A stretch of DNA of 64,000 nucleotides from JAPOUP01 sp965203605 (GCA_965203605.1 OZ241902.1:1054001-1118000), one strand, 5' to 3'; positions 54,769-63,947 are shown, counted from the first letter of the stretch. Made by a program: numbers and translations. The notes: generated by a model from the letters alone, not told the origin.

Positions 54769-55779
54769 TCATTGCTCGATTATGGAGACTGCGCTGACCT
54801 TTCCCGTACCTATATCATTCCAAACGTTCTGAAACTTGTTCCAGACGTCCTCGGAGATGAGCGCCTTGTTGTACTCATCGGAACCGTAGCTTGTCAGCCA
54901 CAGGAAACCGAGTTCAGGAATCCAACTCCTTCCGCCGTCAAATTGGCCGGAGTTCACCATTTTCGCCACTTCCTTGATTAGCCCGGAATTATTGGATACG
55001 AAACTGACGGCGATGTTGTCGGGTGCCAGATCCTTTTGATCTGAATACATTCCAATGACGATAGCACCCTTGGCGGCGGCTCCTTCGACAGCGCCGATCC
55101 CGGTAATGTCGGCGATGTGCCAGATGACGTCAGCTCCGTTGCCAATCAGCGTTGCAGAAGCCTCACGGCCCTTTGCCGCGTCATTGTAATCCCCGGTAAT
55201 GATTGCATAGCCCTTCAATCCACCGGCGGTGGCCTCGGCGGATGCCTGGAAGATCGCTGTCATCATCTGCGTGACGGGATTGTCTCCGCCGCCGACAATT
55301 CCAACCGCCTTGCGGGATCTGGATAGCATCGCAGCGAGTGCTCCGGCTCCGTATGCAACATCCGGATAACGGAAATCCAGATACATCGAGTTGGGCGGAA
55401 CTTCGCTACCGCCGGGTGGTGATGTCGTGGCAAAAAACTTCTGTTCCGGGTAATCAAGGGAGATTTCGGCGAATAGGGAGCCGAATTGAAAACCATGTCC
55501 GATGATGAGGTCGAAACCATCATCGGCGTAGCCGCGCACCACTCGGGGAATGTCTGCTTGGCTGACGTTCTCGGAGAATGCGACCTCGTAGCCGCCGGAG
55601 CGCTCGAGCTGCTTGAGACCTTGGTACGCGCCAGCATTCCAGCCACCATCTGCAATTGATCCTGGAAGCACGAGCGCAACCGAGATTTGCGCGGCAGCAC
55701 CGGAAAGTGCCGAGCCCATGAATGCTGTCGTTGCGCCGAGTGCGAACAGGGTATTCTTGAATGTGTGTCCGAACATCAT
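54769..55779 (-). CDS. BMP-family substrate-binding protein
   Basis: A 336-residue periplasmic protein. The ATG at 55779 is preceded by GAAGGAG. A signal peptide ending SALSGAAAQ is followed by SVALVLPGSIADGGWNAGAY, and GHGFQFG is also typical of the BMP/Med family, which binds nucleosides and related molecules. First gene of the importer operon. It is not a lipoprotein by sequence. Confidence 0.9.
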   Translation of the reverse strand: MMFGHTFKNTLFALGATTAFMGSALSGAAAQISVALVLPGSIADGGWNAGAYQGLKQLERSGGYEVAFSENVSQADIPRVVRGYADDGFDLIIGHGFQFGSLFAEISLDYPEQKFFATTSPPGGSEVPPNSMYLDFRYPDVAYGAGALAAMLSRSRKAVGIVGGGDNPVTQMMTAIFQASAEATAGGLKGYAIITGDYNDAAKGREASATLIGNGADVIWHIADITGIGAVEGAAAKGAIVIGMYSDQKDLAPDNIAVSFVSNNSGLIKEVAKMVNSGQFDGGRSWIPELGFLWLTSYGSDEYNKALISEDVWNKFQNVWNDIGTGKVSAVSIIEQ

Positions 55780-56370
55780 TGTTGAACTCCTTCTCATGTT
55801 GAAGAGAAACATCCATCCAGATCAAGCCAGTCTTGTGTACGCGCCTTTCATCAGTCCCTGAGACGACCCGAGGGTTTCCATGCGTGCAGTCCGGTTAGGC
55901 GTGGCGAGATATTGCCTATGCCAACCATTCTCCGCATCCCGTACAAAGGCCGGAGTCAGTATGCATCCGAACCCTTGGAAAGACAGGCCAGTGATCATGT
56001 CTTCTTTTCGAATATTGACGCGGTTTCGGTAACAAAGATGAGCCTATCAAAGAAAAATCGATCTCAAAAAGTGCATATTTCGAATAAATATCATACCAAG
56101 CATGATATAGATGGAGGTGTGGCTTGATGGAGATTACCGTTAGGAGCGCTGGTGGCTGATACGCGCTGGCGGAATCACATGGGTTTTCCTCGCCTAGGTG
56201 CACCTGCCCCGTCCGCCGGAGCATCCATGTTTCAGCGCAAGCGCGCATTGCTGCCCCCGGTCCACGCTGAAATACAACAGCAGATTCGGTGGTGACGGGG
56301 TTCCCCGGCGCATGACGGCGCTGACCGGCCAAGAAGCGGCGACAGTACCTGTCAGCACACAGGAGAGATT
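55780..56370. other. Upstream region of the BMP operon, grading into IS remnants
   Basis: The first 300 or so bases should carry the operon promoter. A 21-base dyad lies at 56088-56108. From about 56190 the sequence becomes GC-rich and merges with the IS30 fragment. No intact gene is seen. Confidence 0.4.
56088..56108. promoter_or_regulatory. Dyad, candidate regulator site
   Basis: ATATCAT at 56088-56094 and ATGATAT at 56102-56108 form a perfect inverted repeat with a 7-base spacer. The AT-rich symmetrical pattern suits a LysR-type operator. It lies about 310 bases upstream of the binding-protein gene, and a LysR gene is at 57774. Confidence 0.35.
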
Positions 56371-56373
56371 GCC

Positions 56374-56530
56374 ATGGCCGAGGGCCACCGCCACCTGATC
56401 CGTGAGGAGAGATGCCAGGTACAGGCGCTGACGGAAAGCGGCCTTTCGGATGGGGAGACCGCCGTGCGGCGGGCCCGGGTACGCGATACCGGACCCGGGG
56501 CGGTTGCGTCCCTGGCCGGCCCCGCGGGCC
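56374..56530 (+). pseudogene. IS30-family transposase N-terminal fragment
   Basis: The ATG at 56374 starts RHLIREERCQVQALTESG followed by LSDGETA, the first HTH of IS30 transposases. After about 33 residues the match ends and the frame becomes GC-rich nonsense. Only the N-terminal part survives. Confidence 0.65.
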
Positions 56531-56532
56531 GG

Positions 56533-56777
56533 TCAGGCAATGAAGTCGAAGTCTGCCTCGGTCAGCTGCGAGGCGTCGAAGTCCACTAGCGTGGTCGAGA
56601 GGGTGTCGGAGGGGTCATTGACCACGGCGTCCTCGGCGCGCTGCTTGATGTCGAGGTCGGTGAACCCCAGGCCGCCCCTGAGGATGATGGTGTCTCGCCC
56701 GGTCCCGAAGTCGTGGATGGTGTCGGTTCCGGACTCCCGGTCGAGCACGAATTGGTCGTCGCCGGGTCTTTCAATGT
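56533..56777 (-). pseudogene. C-terminal fragment of an RTX-type calcium-binding protein
   Basis: The minus-strand frame reads GDDQFVLDRESGTDTIHDF, then GTGRDTIILRGG and ends with a Leu/Phe-rich tail at 56533. This is the typical C-terminus of hemolysin-type Ca-binding and secreted RTX proteins. It joins the IS4-family fragment at about 56775, so everything upstream has been lost. Confidence 0.65.
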
Positions 56778-57060
56778 AACACTGTTAACTCAGTGTCGGC
56801 GTAGTCGCGCATGGCCCGGTGGTTTTCGGTGAAGAGTGGGTGAATAGTGAAAGTATCGGGTTGGACAGGAATCTGTAGGCCGCCCGCTGCTCCGCCTCGC
56901 CGGGGGAAGACCACCGGCAGCGGCGTTCCCGGACGCGGGCGCCTGGCCCGCTCATCGCCACCAGCCGGGTGCGCACGCGCGCGCCGCTGTGCCCGTTCCG
57001 CCCGGACTCCGTCTCCGCCCATGTCGCGTCCTCCCCCGCCCCGGACGGCAGCCCGCCGCT
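56774..57060 (-). pseudogene. IS4-family (Tn5-like) transposase N-terminal fragment
   Basis: Two minus-strand frames combine to give WAETESGRNGHSGAR, RTRLVAM, QRAAYRFLSNP, then HPLFTENHRAMRDYADTELT in a second frame, which is the usual N-terminal DNA-binding domain of Tn5-like transposases. At least one frameshift is present and the catalytic domain is missing. Confidence 0.7.
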
Positions 57061-57160
57061 GAACGGAACGCAGACCGTCAACGCGGCGGCGCAAAATCGC
57101 AAAATTGATGGGCAATTTTACTATTTCCTTCGTTCCATTCTTTCCGTTGAGGTGAATGCT

Positions 57161-57301
57161 CAGGGCTATCGCACTTGGAACTTTCGTTGTGACAGACGGG
57201 AACATATTGCGAACAGAAGTACGCTCCTTTCGCGATTGGGGTCAGGTTCGGATGATTTCAGGCATCAACGCGACGATGGAGGCCCAAGTGCGATTGCCCT
57301 G
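57161..57301. mobile_element. 141-bp MITE, copy B
   Basis: It begins CAGGGCTATCGCACTTGG and ends CCAAGTGCGATTGCCCTG. The ten bases GGTGAATGCT stand directly on both sides (57151-57160 and 57302-57311). Length and sequence match copy A at 47732-47872, with a different target site, which shows that the unit moved as such. Confidence 0.88.
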
Positions 57302-57773
57302 GGTGAATGCTGGTTTAGAGTTGCTCACATTGGTTCCGGCGTATACGATTAACATGTTTTCCGTCCCTTACCTTGCTATGCTTTGGTTCATTGAACCACG
57401 CAGCTGTTCGCGATCAGGGAAACAAACGGGAGGGCCGGCCGGCCAGGCCTTTCCACGGTTCCGCTTACGCGAGCCAAGTCGAAATCGGTCCGACACTTCC
57501 TGCGGGATAGTCACCCTGTTTCACCGCCAGACGGCGGAGAAAAGAGCCGTCCGGGGGCAATCTTGATTTGAGAATGGACAAAGGGAAGCCGGAGCGCAAG
57601 CGATCGGGTTTGCTGTGGGTGGCGAAATTCCCCCCTTGTACAACTTCCCATTCCCTCTTCTCTGAATTCTTTGGCATACGAGTTCTAGCGGGAATCGCTG
57701 CGCGGCTTGATCCCGACGGGAATCCCGGTATGTTTGTAGCGTCCTGATGCCAATCAACGGTTAAGGAAACAGG
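57302..57773. other. Stretch before the LysR gene
   Basis: No intact gene is seen. A minus-strand frame near 57465-57677 starts MPKNSEKREWEVVQ, and a weakly similar start, MSKNQGTEKG, occurs at about 59131; both may be traces of the same unknown element. The LysR promoter should lie near 57680-57770. Confidence 0.35.
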
Positions 57774-58772
57774 ATGCTGTCTTGGAGGCAGAAAATGCTG
57801 AACGTTTCCGATGGAAAGTCCGGGCTTTCAACTGCGAACATTCGGCATCTAGAAATACTGCTTCAGATGCTGAATCTAGAGAGCATTACAGCAACGGCGA
57901 ACGCAAACAATTTGCCTCAACCATCAGTCAGCAGAATTCTGGCCAAGATGAGACAGAACTTTGAAGATCCTCTTCTAGTAAGAAACGGTGGCCAGATGGT
58001 GGTAACCGACCGCGGTGCGGAGATTCGGCAGGCTCTTACCAGAGTTATTGAGCAACTCGATATCATGGCTGTTGGCGGAACAAAGTTTCAGCCTGCCCGT
58101 ACTTCCCGCCAATTCAGGTTCGCATTTGCTGATTCGGTGATGGTTTCGCTTGTGCCAAAGATCATTTCCGCCGTGACCGCGGCTGGACCTGGCCTTGTTG
58201 CCATGATTCGGCCCATTGAACCAGAGTTCGAGATCGCTTGCGCATTGGCCAATGGCGAACTGGACCTTGTGATCGATGCTGTATCGAGTTTCGGAGAACG
58301 CGAGGACATCAGTCAGTTGAAGTCGACCATTCTGTATGATGATAAAGTTGTGCTGATGGTGCGGGATGGTCATCCGATTTCCGGACTGGAATCTGTATCA
58401 GTTGAGCAATATCTTTCGCTGCAACATCTTGCGCCGCATTCGTGCTATCGACCCAATTTAGGTCCGATCGATGGCGTGTTGTGGAAGATGCGGCAGAAGC
58501 GCTGTGTTCAGGCTTTTGTTCCAGAATTTAGCCTTGTTCCGATTGTTCTGGTTGAATCTGATTTCGTGTTCACCACAAGTCGCAGATTTGCCGAGTATTT
58601 CGCTCAAAGAATGCCAATCCGTATTGTCGCGGCCCCATCGATTTTCCAGCCTTTCCGGTTTCGTATGCTTTGGCATGAGCGCACCCACCACAGTCCGGCA
58701 GGAATCTGGTTGCGCCAAATTGTTCGCGAAAGCGCCTCGCGGGCACGCGCACCGATCGGTCAACCACATTGA
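57774..58772 (+). CDS. LysR-family transcriptional regulator
   Basis: A 332-residue regulator; ATG at 57774 or 57795. The winged HTH reads NIRHLEILLQMLNLESITATA, with PQPSVSRILAKMRQ as recognition helix. An effector-binding domain from about residue 95 starts RQFRFAFADSVMVSLVP. It is the nearest regulator to the BMP/CoA-ligase/creatininase operon, on the opposite strand, although about 2 kb of mobile-element remnants separate them. Confidence 0.88.
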   Translation: MLSWRQKMLNVSDGKSGLSTANIRHLEILLQMLNLESITATANANNLPQPSVSRILAKMRQNFEDPLLVRNGGQMVVTDRGAEIRQALTRVIEQLDIMAVGGTKFQPARTSRQFRFAFADSVMVSLVPKIISAVTAAGPGLVAMIRPIEPEFEIACALANGELDLVIDAVSSFGEREDISQLKSTILYDDKVVLMVRDGHPISGLESVSVEQYLSLQHLAPHSCYRPNLGPIDGVLWKMRQKRCVQAFVPEFSLVPIVLVESDFVFTTSRRFAEYFAQRMPIRIVAAPSIFQPFRFRMLWHERTHHSPAGIWLRQIVRESASRARAPIGQPH

Positions 58773-58811
58773 TCTGGCTCACAACTTGGAGGCTGACCTT
58801 GGGCCTGTTGA

Positions 58812-58960
58812 CTACCAGCTTGTGGCGATGAGGTGAATTGCCACCACGGAGCTTGCGTCCTTCTTGTCGTAACGCGTCGCGACTGTTCGGAACTCCATGA
58901 TTGTCGAGAAGAAGTGCCCGACCCGATTCCGCTATTTGTACAATTCCCGGGCATGATCTC
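58812..58960 (-). pseudogene. IS5-family transposase C-terminal fragment
   Basis: The minus strand reads GHFFSTIMEFRTVATRYDKK, then DASSVVAIHLIATSW and a stop at 58812. This is the conserved C-terminus of IS5-family transposases (N-F-F-x-x-I/L-K-x-F-R-x-x-A-T-R-Y-D-K). The rest of the element is not recognisable further to the right. Confidence 0.7.
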
Positions 58961-59241
58961 GAGACTCTCTCCGGTTCCGTTTCAGGGAAATCACCGGCTA
59001 CACGCCGCGTCACTTGATCTCTTCGGCCAGCCAGTCGGCACCAAACGCGCCTTGTCCCCGCTAGAGGCTTCGAACGGATGGTCCTCCCCCTATGTAAGAC
59101 TTCCCTTTCTCTGTTCCCTGATTCTTTGACATAGTACGCCTAAACGGAACTTCCAGCACGCTTTTTCGCGCTGGCCGCCTGACATCATTGCGGGGGCATG
59201 CTTCATGGTGGAAAACCCGGTTCCCATAACGGATATCCGCC

Positions 59242-59853
59242 ATGGCCCTCAACATCGAATCGATCTCCGACCAGGCCGGAAAGCCCGCCATCCTCCTCCG
59301 CGAGGCCTGGCGCGAGGGGAAGCGCGTCCGCAGGAGGACCATCGCCAACCTGCCGGAGCTGCCGCTGGCGGTCGGCGGGGGCTTCCGGGCCGTCCTGAAG
59401 GGTGCCGTCGCCGTCACCGACATCGGCGACCTGCTGGACGTCGAGCGTTCCCTGCCGCACGGCCATGCCGCCGCCGTCCTGGGAACCGCCCGCGACCCCG
59501 GCCTGGATCGCATCCTCCACCGCACCGCCGGCCGGGAGCGCCGCCTGGCGCTGGCCACCATCGTCTCCAGGGTCATCTCGCCCGATTCGAGACCCGCCAC
59601 GGCCCGGCGGCTGTTGCCGGAGACCGCGACGGACAGCCTCGGCGCCCTGCCCGGGCTGGGTCCGGTCACCGGCAACGGGATCCCGGGCATGCCCGGCTGG
59701 CTGCCCTCGCGCCAGCCGTCCTCCAGCGCCAGGACCGGCGCCGGAATGACCGGCCCACCGCGGACGTTGCGCCAGCGCGGAGCGCCCCGGCGAGCCAGGC
59801 AGGCGTGTGCGAATCGAAATGGCGGAGACCGACCTGCATGCCCCGCCATTTAG
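59242..59853 (+). pseudogene. IS1634-family transposase N-terminal fragment
   Basis: From the ATG at 59242 the frame gives PAILLREAWREGKRVRRRTI, ANLPELP, then RRLALATIVSRVISPDSR and LGALPGLGPV, the pattern of IS1634 transposase N-termini. The catalytic domain is absent and the end of the frame is nonsense. It is GC-rich. Confidence 0.65.
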
Positions 59854-59884
59854 GCGCATCGAATCAGGAATACAGGTGTGAACT

Positions 59885-60084
59885 GTTGTAAGGCCCCGGA
59901 CCTGCCGGCCGGACTGGAGCAGTGACAGTGTCCTGGAGGGGAACACCGCGAGGCCCGACATCAGGCAGTCGGAAAGGCTGATGCCACGCGTGTCGGTCGG
60001 GTCGGCGATGCGGTGGAGGCATGCGCGGACCGCCCGCAGCATGCCGGGCATCGACAGATGCTTTCGCAGGGAATCCCTGGACAT
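59885..60084 (-). pseudogene. ISNCY-type transposase N-terminal fragment
   Basis: The minus strand from the ATG at 60084 gives MPGMLRAVRACLHRIADPTD then ISLSDCLMSGLAVF and SLLQ, as in the start of ISNCY-type transposases. The match ends near 59885, where it meets the IS1634 fragment. It also marks the point where the ImmA/IrrE gene loses its 3' end. Confidence 0.6.
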
Positions 60085-60204
60085 TTTCCTGCTCGGCTTT
60101 TGCCTGTCTGTCCGCAGGATGGCCGATCCGGTGCGGAAAGTCCACGAAAAAAAATTCGCGGATCCTCTGCAAGGGACTGATAATGCGAGAAAAGAATTCC
60201 TGAC

Positions 60205-60799
60205 GGGAATTGCTGATCCTCCTAGGTCACGAATGCGGCGCAGAACCACCAATGTGCTGACCTTCAATCGGTGCGCCAGTCTGGTCAAAGCTTGCGACAG
60301 TTCCTCCTTCTGCCGGTATTCCTCGCACAGTACGGCCAGTGGCACGAGGAGTTCCGCTGCGACCCGGTCGCACCAGGCCTCGACCTCATGGTCAGGCACG
60401 GTGTTCGCGGTCGGGTTGGAAAGCGCAGTCTGCCCAAGCCACAGATGCGCCAGTTCGTGTGCCAGAGTGAACATCTGCTCCGTCTTGGTGTCGGCGCCGC
60501 TGATGAAGATCAGCGGCGCATGGTCGTCCACCAGAGTAAATCCACGGAATTCGCCGGGATCGAGTTTGCGGCGCGTGTTGCCGCGAACGATGCCCGATAC
60601 CATCACCAGAATGCCGAGCATGTCCGCCACATGGACGAAATGGTGAAGCGTATCGGTCCATGTCCGCGGGGCGCCGCGTTTCTCAAGGTCAAGACCCAGT
60701 GCCTTGCGGATGACAGCGGCTACCTTCTCGATGTCGCCATCAAGCCTTGTGGATCCCACGAAGGAAAGCGGCGGTTCCCTCTCCATGCGAATGTAATCA
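60205..60799 (-). pseudogene. HTH-ImmA/IrrE gene, C-terminal part (IS-disrupted)
   Basis: The frame contains FTLAHELAHLWLGQ, the HEXXH zinc motif of ImmA/IrrE metallopeptidases, followed by the DHEVEAWCDRVAAELLVP motif. It joins the N-terminal part at 62025 once the IS630-like element and one TCA are removed. Its own 3' end is lost near 60205, where ISNCY-type sequence begins. The full gene would have coded for an XRE-type regulator with protease domain, often defence- or stress-linked. Confidence 0.8.
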
Positions 60800-62024
60800 T
60801 ACCAAACCAAATTAATAATGTGCCCAGAACAAGGATTGAACATCATGCTGTGTGACACGGCAACATTCCGCGTGTGACCGGTGGCGCCGTCCTGTATCCT
60901 GTGCCTTGGAAACATGCGGAAGGAGAGAACGGCATGCCTGCGCAAGTCATGGTGTCGCGCACCGACCACACACCCGGTCAGTTACGCGAACTGGCCCGGA
61001 AACACAGGTTCCGCGGCCGCCGTCGCAGGCTGCGCGCGATCGCGCTGGTCACCGGGGGCAGGCTGTCGCGGACCGAGGTGGCCTCCGCCGTCGGCGTGGG
61101 CGTCCGGACGCTCCGCGACCGGGTTGTCCGTTACAGCGCCGACGGCCCCGGCGGCCTGCGGGACGCCGCCCGGCCGGGGGCTCCGCCGAAGCTGGACGGC
61201 GGACAGGAGGAGGAGGTCGTGTCGTGGCTGGATGGGGGGCCGGACCCCGACGCGGGCGGGCCGTCCCGCCGGGCCGTCGCCGACGTCCGGAAGCGGACCG
61301 CGGACAGCCTCCGGGTGGGGTGCGCGCCGGCCGGTGCGGAGGCTGGGCTTCCGGCACATGTCCCCGCGGCCCGTCCACCCGAGGGCGGACCCCGCCGCCC
61401 GGGAGGGATTCGGCGGGGATTCCGTCCGGTTGGCGCGTGAGGCGGTGCCCGACGGCGTGGCCCCGGAGGATGTGCCCGTATACTTTCAGGACGGGGCGAG
61501 GGTGGGGCGGAAGGGCATGCTGCCGGGGGTCCGGGCGAGGAAAGGGACGCGCCCGCGCGTCGTGCGGGACCACCGGTACGGACACCTGTACCTGTTCCCC
61601 CCCGCCTGTCCCGCCACCGGCGACGCGGTCGGGCACGTGTGCGGCAGGGCCAGCACCGGGGAGACGGACCGGCACCTCCGCGGCATCGGGGAGCGGGTCC
61701 CCGCCGGAAAGCGCGCCCTGGTGGTCCCCGGCGGGGCGGGCCGGCACCGGTCGGGGGACCTGGGGATACCGGACAGCGTCTCCCTGCTCCGGCTGCCGCC
61801 CACGGCCCGGAGCTCAATCCGGGCGGGACGGTGTTCCCCCTCCTGAAGCACCGCCATTTCGCCAACCGGGTGTCCGCAGGCGCGGAACACGTCCGGGAGG
61901 TGGTCGAGCACGTCCGGGACGCCTTCATCCGCCGGAAGGGGGAGGTCACGCGGATCACCACGAGGGAATGGGCGGTGCCGTGAGATCCGGGGCGCCTATC
62001 GGCAATGATTTATTTGGTTTGGTA
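60800..62024 (+). mobile_element. IS630-like element, copy 2
   Basis: The ends TACCAAACCAAAT (from 60800) and ATTTGGTTTGGTA (to 62024) are inverted. TCA flanks it at 60797-60799 and 62025-62027. It splits an HTH-ImmA/IrrE gene. It is full-length but has transposase frameshifts. It is the longer homologue of the copy at 30289. Confidence 0.88.
60934..61983 (+). pseudogene. IS630-like transposase, frameshifted
   Basis: ATG at 60934 with AGGAGAG upstream starts an HTH half (LRAIALVTGG, then VGVRTLRDRVVRY). The frame shifts near 61340. The next frame holds VYFQDGARVGRKG (first Asp), then YLFPPACPATGDAVGHV, then VVPGGAGRH, where the second Asp is lost. A further shift near 61800 leads to PELNPGGTVFPLLKHRH and the end TTREWAVP. 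It is inactive. Confidence 0.82.
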
Positions 62025-62341
62025 TCATCATACCAGTCCTGACGCTGCTGGCACAAATGAACTGTGTCCAGCAGGTTCGGGCTCGGGTGTCGCAGCGGCG
62101 TACTGTCTACATTGCGGAAATCCGGAATCGGCATGGGTTCTTCGACCGGTTCTGAAGAGAAGAAGTATCCGATTGGCGCATGGACGGTTCGGGCAAGTTC
62201 TTCCAGCTGCCTGAACGTCGGTTGTGCTGCTCCGTCCTCCCATTCGGCGTACTTCGGGAAGGGACCAACAAGTTCCGCAATGTCCATCCGGGCGCACTCG
62301 CGCATCCAGCGAAATATCTCCGGTTTGACGTCGACCTGCAC
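62025..62341 (-). pseudogene. HTH-ImmA/IrrE gene, N-terminal part (IS-disrupted)
   Basis: The start is GTG at 62341. The HTH reads FRWMRECARMDIAELVG and the linker has ARTVHAPIGYFFSSEPVEE, typical of HTH-ImmA proteins. The frame ends at the IS630-like insertion in the DWYDD motif; the rest is at 60205-60799. It follows a small gene coupled to rmuC. Confidence 0.82.
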
Positions 62342-62352
62342 TATCTGTGTTC

Positions 62353-62505
62353 CTATGCGCGGAAACGGTGAAGTACGCCTGCAAGCCCGACATCAAGCTT
62401 CCAGCCGTCGTCGAATGTCTCGAAAACATGAACTCCACTTCCGGCCCAGAGTGCCTCGCAGGCCATGGCTGGAAAATTCACCTCCGGACACAATCTCCTT
62501 GTCAC
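62353..62505 (-). CDS. 50-residue protein coupled to rmuC, function unknown
   Basis: The GTG at 62505 overlaps the rmuC stop as GTGA, and the frame ends at 62353, 11 bases before the HTH-ImmA start. The product reads LCPEVNFPAMACEALWAGSG then a short acidic/hydrophobic segment ending LHRFRA. It has a balanced composition and no TM. The coupled start and exact fit between two genes support it as real. I do not recognise the family. Confidence 0.5.
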   Translation of the reverse strand: MTRRLCPEVNFPAMACEALWAGSGVHVFETFDDGWKLDVGLAGVLHRFRA

Positions 62506-63947
62506 GTCGTTTCGTTTCCTGGAACTTCCACTTCAAGCAACTCGGTTTCTTCGTGACTGTCATCAATGTCCACTCCGATGGACCTCGTTGTCTTCGCTCC
62601 CAGCGTCTTCAGTGTCTCTATCTGTGCAAGCATATTGCCGCGTCCACGAGACAGTTGGCCGAATGCCGTTTCATAGGCATCCTGCGCCTGACCCAGGCGC
62701 TTACCCACATGTTCCATATTATCGACGAATCCGACGACCTTATCGTACAGCCGGCCCGCCCTCCTGGCGATTTCCTCGGCGTTTTGGTTGCGTCGTTCAA
62801 CCGCCCAGACGTTCGCGATCGTCCGCAACGCCATCATCAGGGTTGTTGGCGTCGCGATCGTGACATCGTGCTCAAGCGCGGCTTCCATAATTGACCCGTC
62901 CTCCCTTAGGGCCTCGGACAGCGCACCTTCAATCGGGACGAACATGATCACGTAGTCAACGGTGACGTCCTCCGCATGCTGATAGTCCTTTGATGCGAGC
63001 GTGTTGATATGGTCGCGAAGCGACTTGACAAGCCGTTCTCGAGCCTTGGTGACCTCTTTCCCATCATCCGCATTAACGGCGTCGGTATAGGCGACAAGTG
63101 AAACCTTGCTGTCGATGACAAGGGTCTTTCCTCCGGGAATGTTCACGACCACATCCGGGCGCAACCGTTCACCACCGTCGCTGACCCGGTGCGCCTGGGT
63201 TTCGTATTCCTCTCCTTCCCGCAGGCCCGATATCTGCAGTATGCGTTCCAGGATGAGTTCTCCCCACGCACCCTGCGCTCGTCGGTCGCCTCGTAAGGCC
63301 CGTGCAAGCGCAACCGCCTCCTGTGATATCTCTTCGGACCTCCTGCTGAGTTGGGCGATCTCGGTCTTCAGCCGTTCGCGGTCCTTGATGGTTTCCTGAT
63401 GGACGTTCTTAAGCTCGTTCTCGAAGTGTCCGACATGTTCCTTCAGGGGGGTTAGGGCCGCCTCCAGTCGCTCGATGCTGGATTTCGAGAACCGCTCTCC
63501 CTGAATCTTCAGGGCTTCCGACGCCATTTCGCCGAATTTCGCCTCCATCTCGCCGCGAAACCTGGTCAGTGTCTCAAGTCGCTCCTTATCAAACTGGCGC
63601 TCGGCTTCCAGCTTTGTCTCCAGCTGCGATATGCTGCCAGTGAGCTGCCGCCGCTCCTCCGAGGCACCGTCGAGTTTGGCGCGGAGTTTCGAGAGGTCGC
63701 CGTTCAGGCGCTCGTTTTCGGACTTACGTTCATCCGCGAGCGCTTCGAACCGATTGGCGTTCCTTAGCGCTTCCCGCAGTTCAGCGTCCTTCGCTTCGAC
63801 TGCGGCGGTGAGCTTTATGTTAGCCTTGGCTAACTGTTCACCATCGCCTCCTGGTCGCCGGATCACGATGACCACCGCAACCAACAGAACCAGCGCGAGT
63901 GCCGCCAGAATCACCAGATCGACAATATCCGTTTCCCATTGCGGCAT
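62502..63947 (-). CDS. rmuC: DNA recombination protein RmuC
   Basis: A 481-residue protein. A TM near residues 8-30 (LVILAALALVLLVAVVIVI) is followed by a long coiled coil (about 35-200) and a nuclease-like RmuC domain with LILERILQISGL, RPDVVVNIPGGKTLVIDSKVS read in part, VDYVIMFVPIEGA and MMALRTIANVW. RmuC limits inversions at short repeats. It is intact and starts at the ATG at 63947. The final 53 bases of the window hold no recognised feature. Confidence 0.92.
   Translation of the reverse strand: MPQWETDIVDLVILAALALVLLVAVVIVIRRPGGDGEQLAKANIKLTAAVEAKDAELREALRNANRFEALADERKSENERLNGDLSKLRAKLDGASEERRQLTGSISQLETKLEAERQFDKERLETLTRFRGEMEAKFGEMASEALKIQGERFSKSSIERLEAALTPLKEHVGHFENELKNVHQETIKDRERLKTEIAQLSRRSEEISQEAVALARALRGDRRAQGAWGELILERILQISGLREGEEYETQAHRVSDGGERLRPDVVVNIPGGKTLVIDSKVSLVAYTDAVNADDGKEVTKARERLVKSLRDHINTLASKDYQHAEDVTVDYVIMFVPIEGALSEALREDGSIMEAALEHDVTIATPTTLMMALRTIANVWAVERRNQNAEEIARRAGRLYDKVVGFVDNMEHVGKRLGQAQDAYETAFGQLSRGRGNMLAQIETLKTLGAKTTRSIGVDIDDSHEETELLEVEVPGNETT

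Noticed and set aside
57635..59135. Direct repeat between about 57631-57682 and 59086-59135
   Set aside because: The similarity is only about 75% by eye with gaps. It may be a shared element end, but it is too weak to list as a feature.
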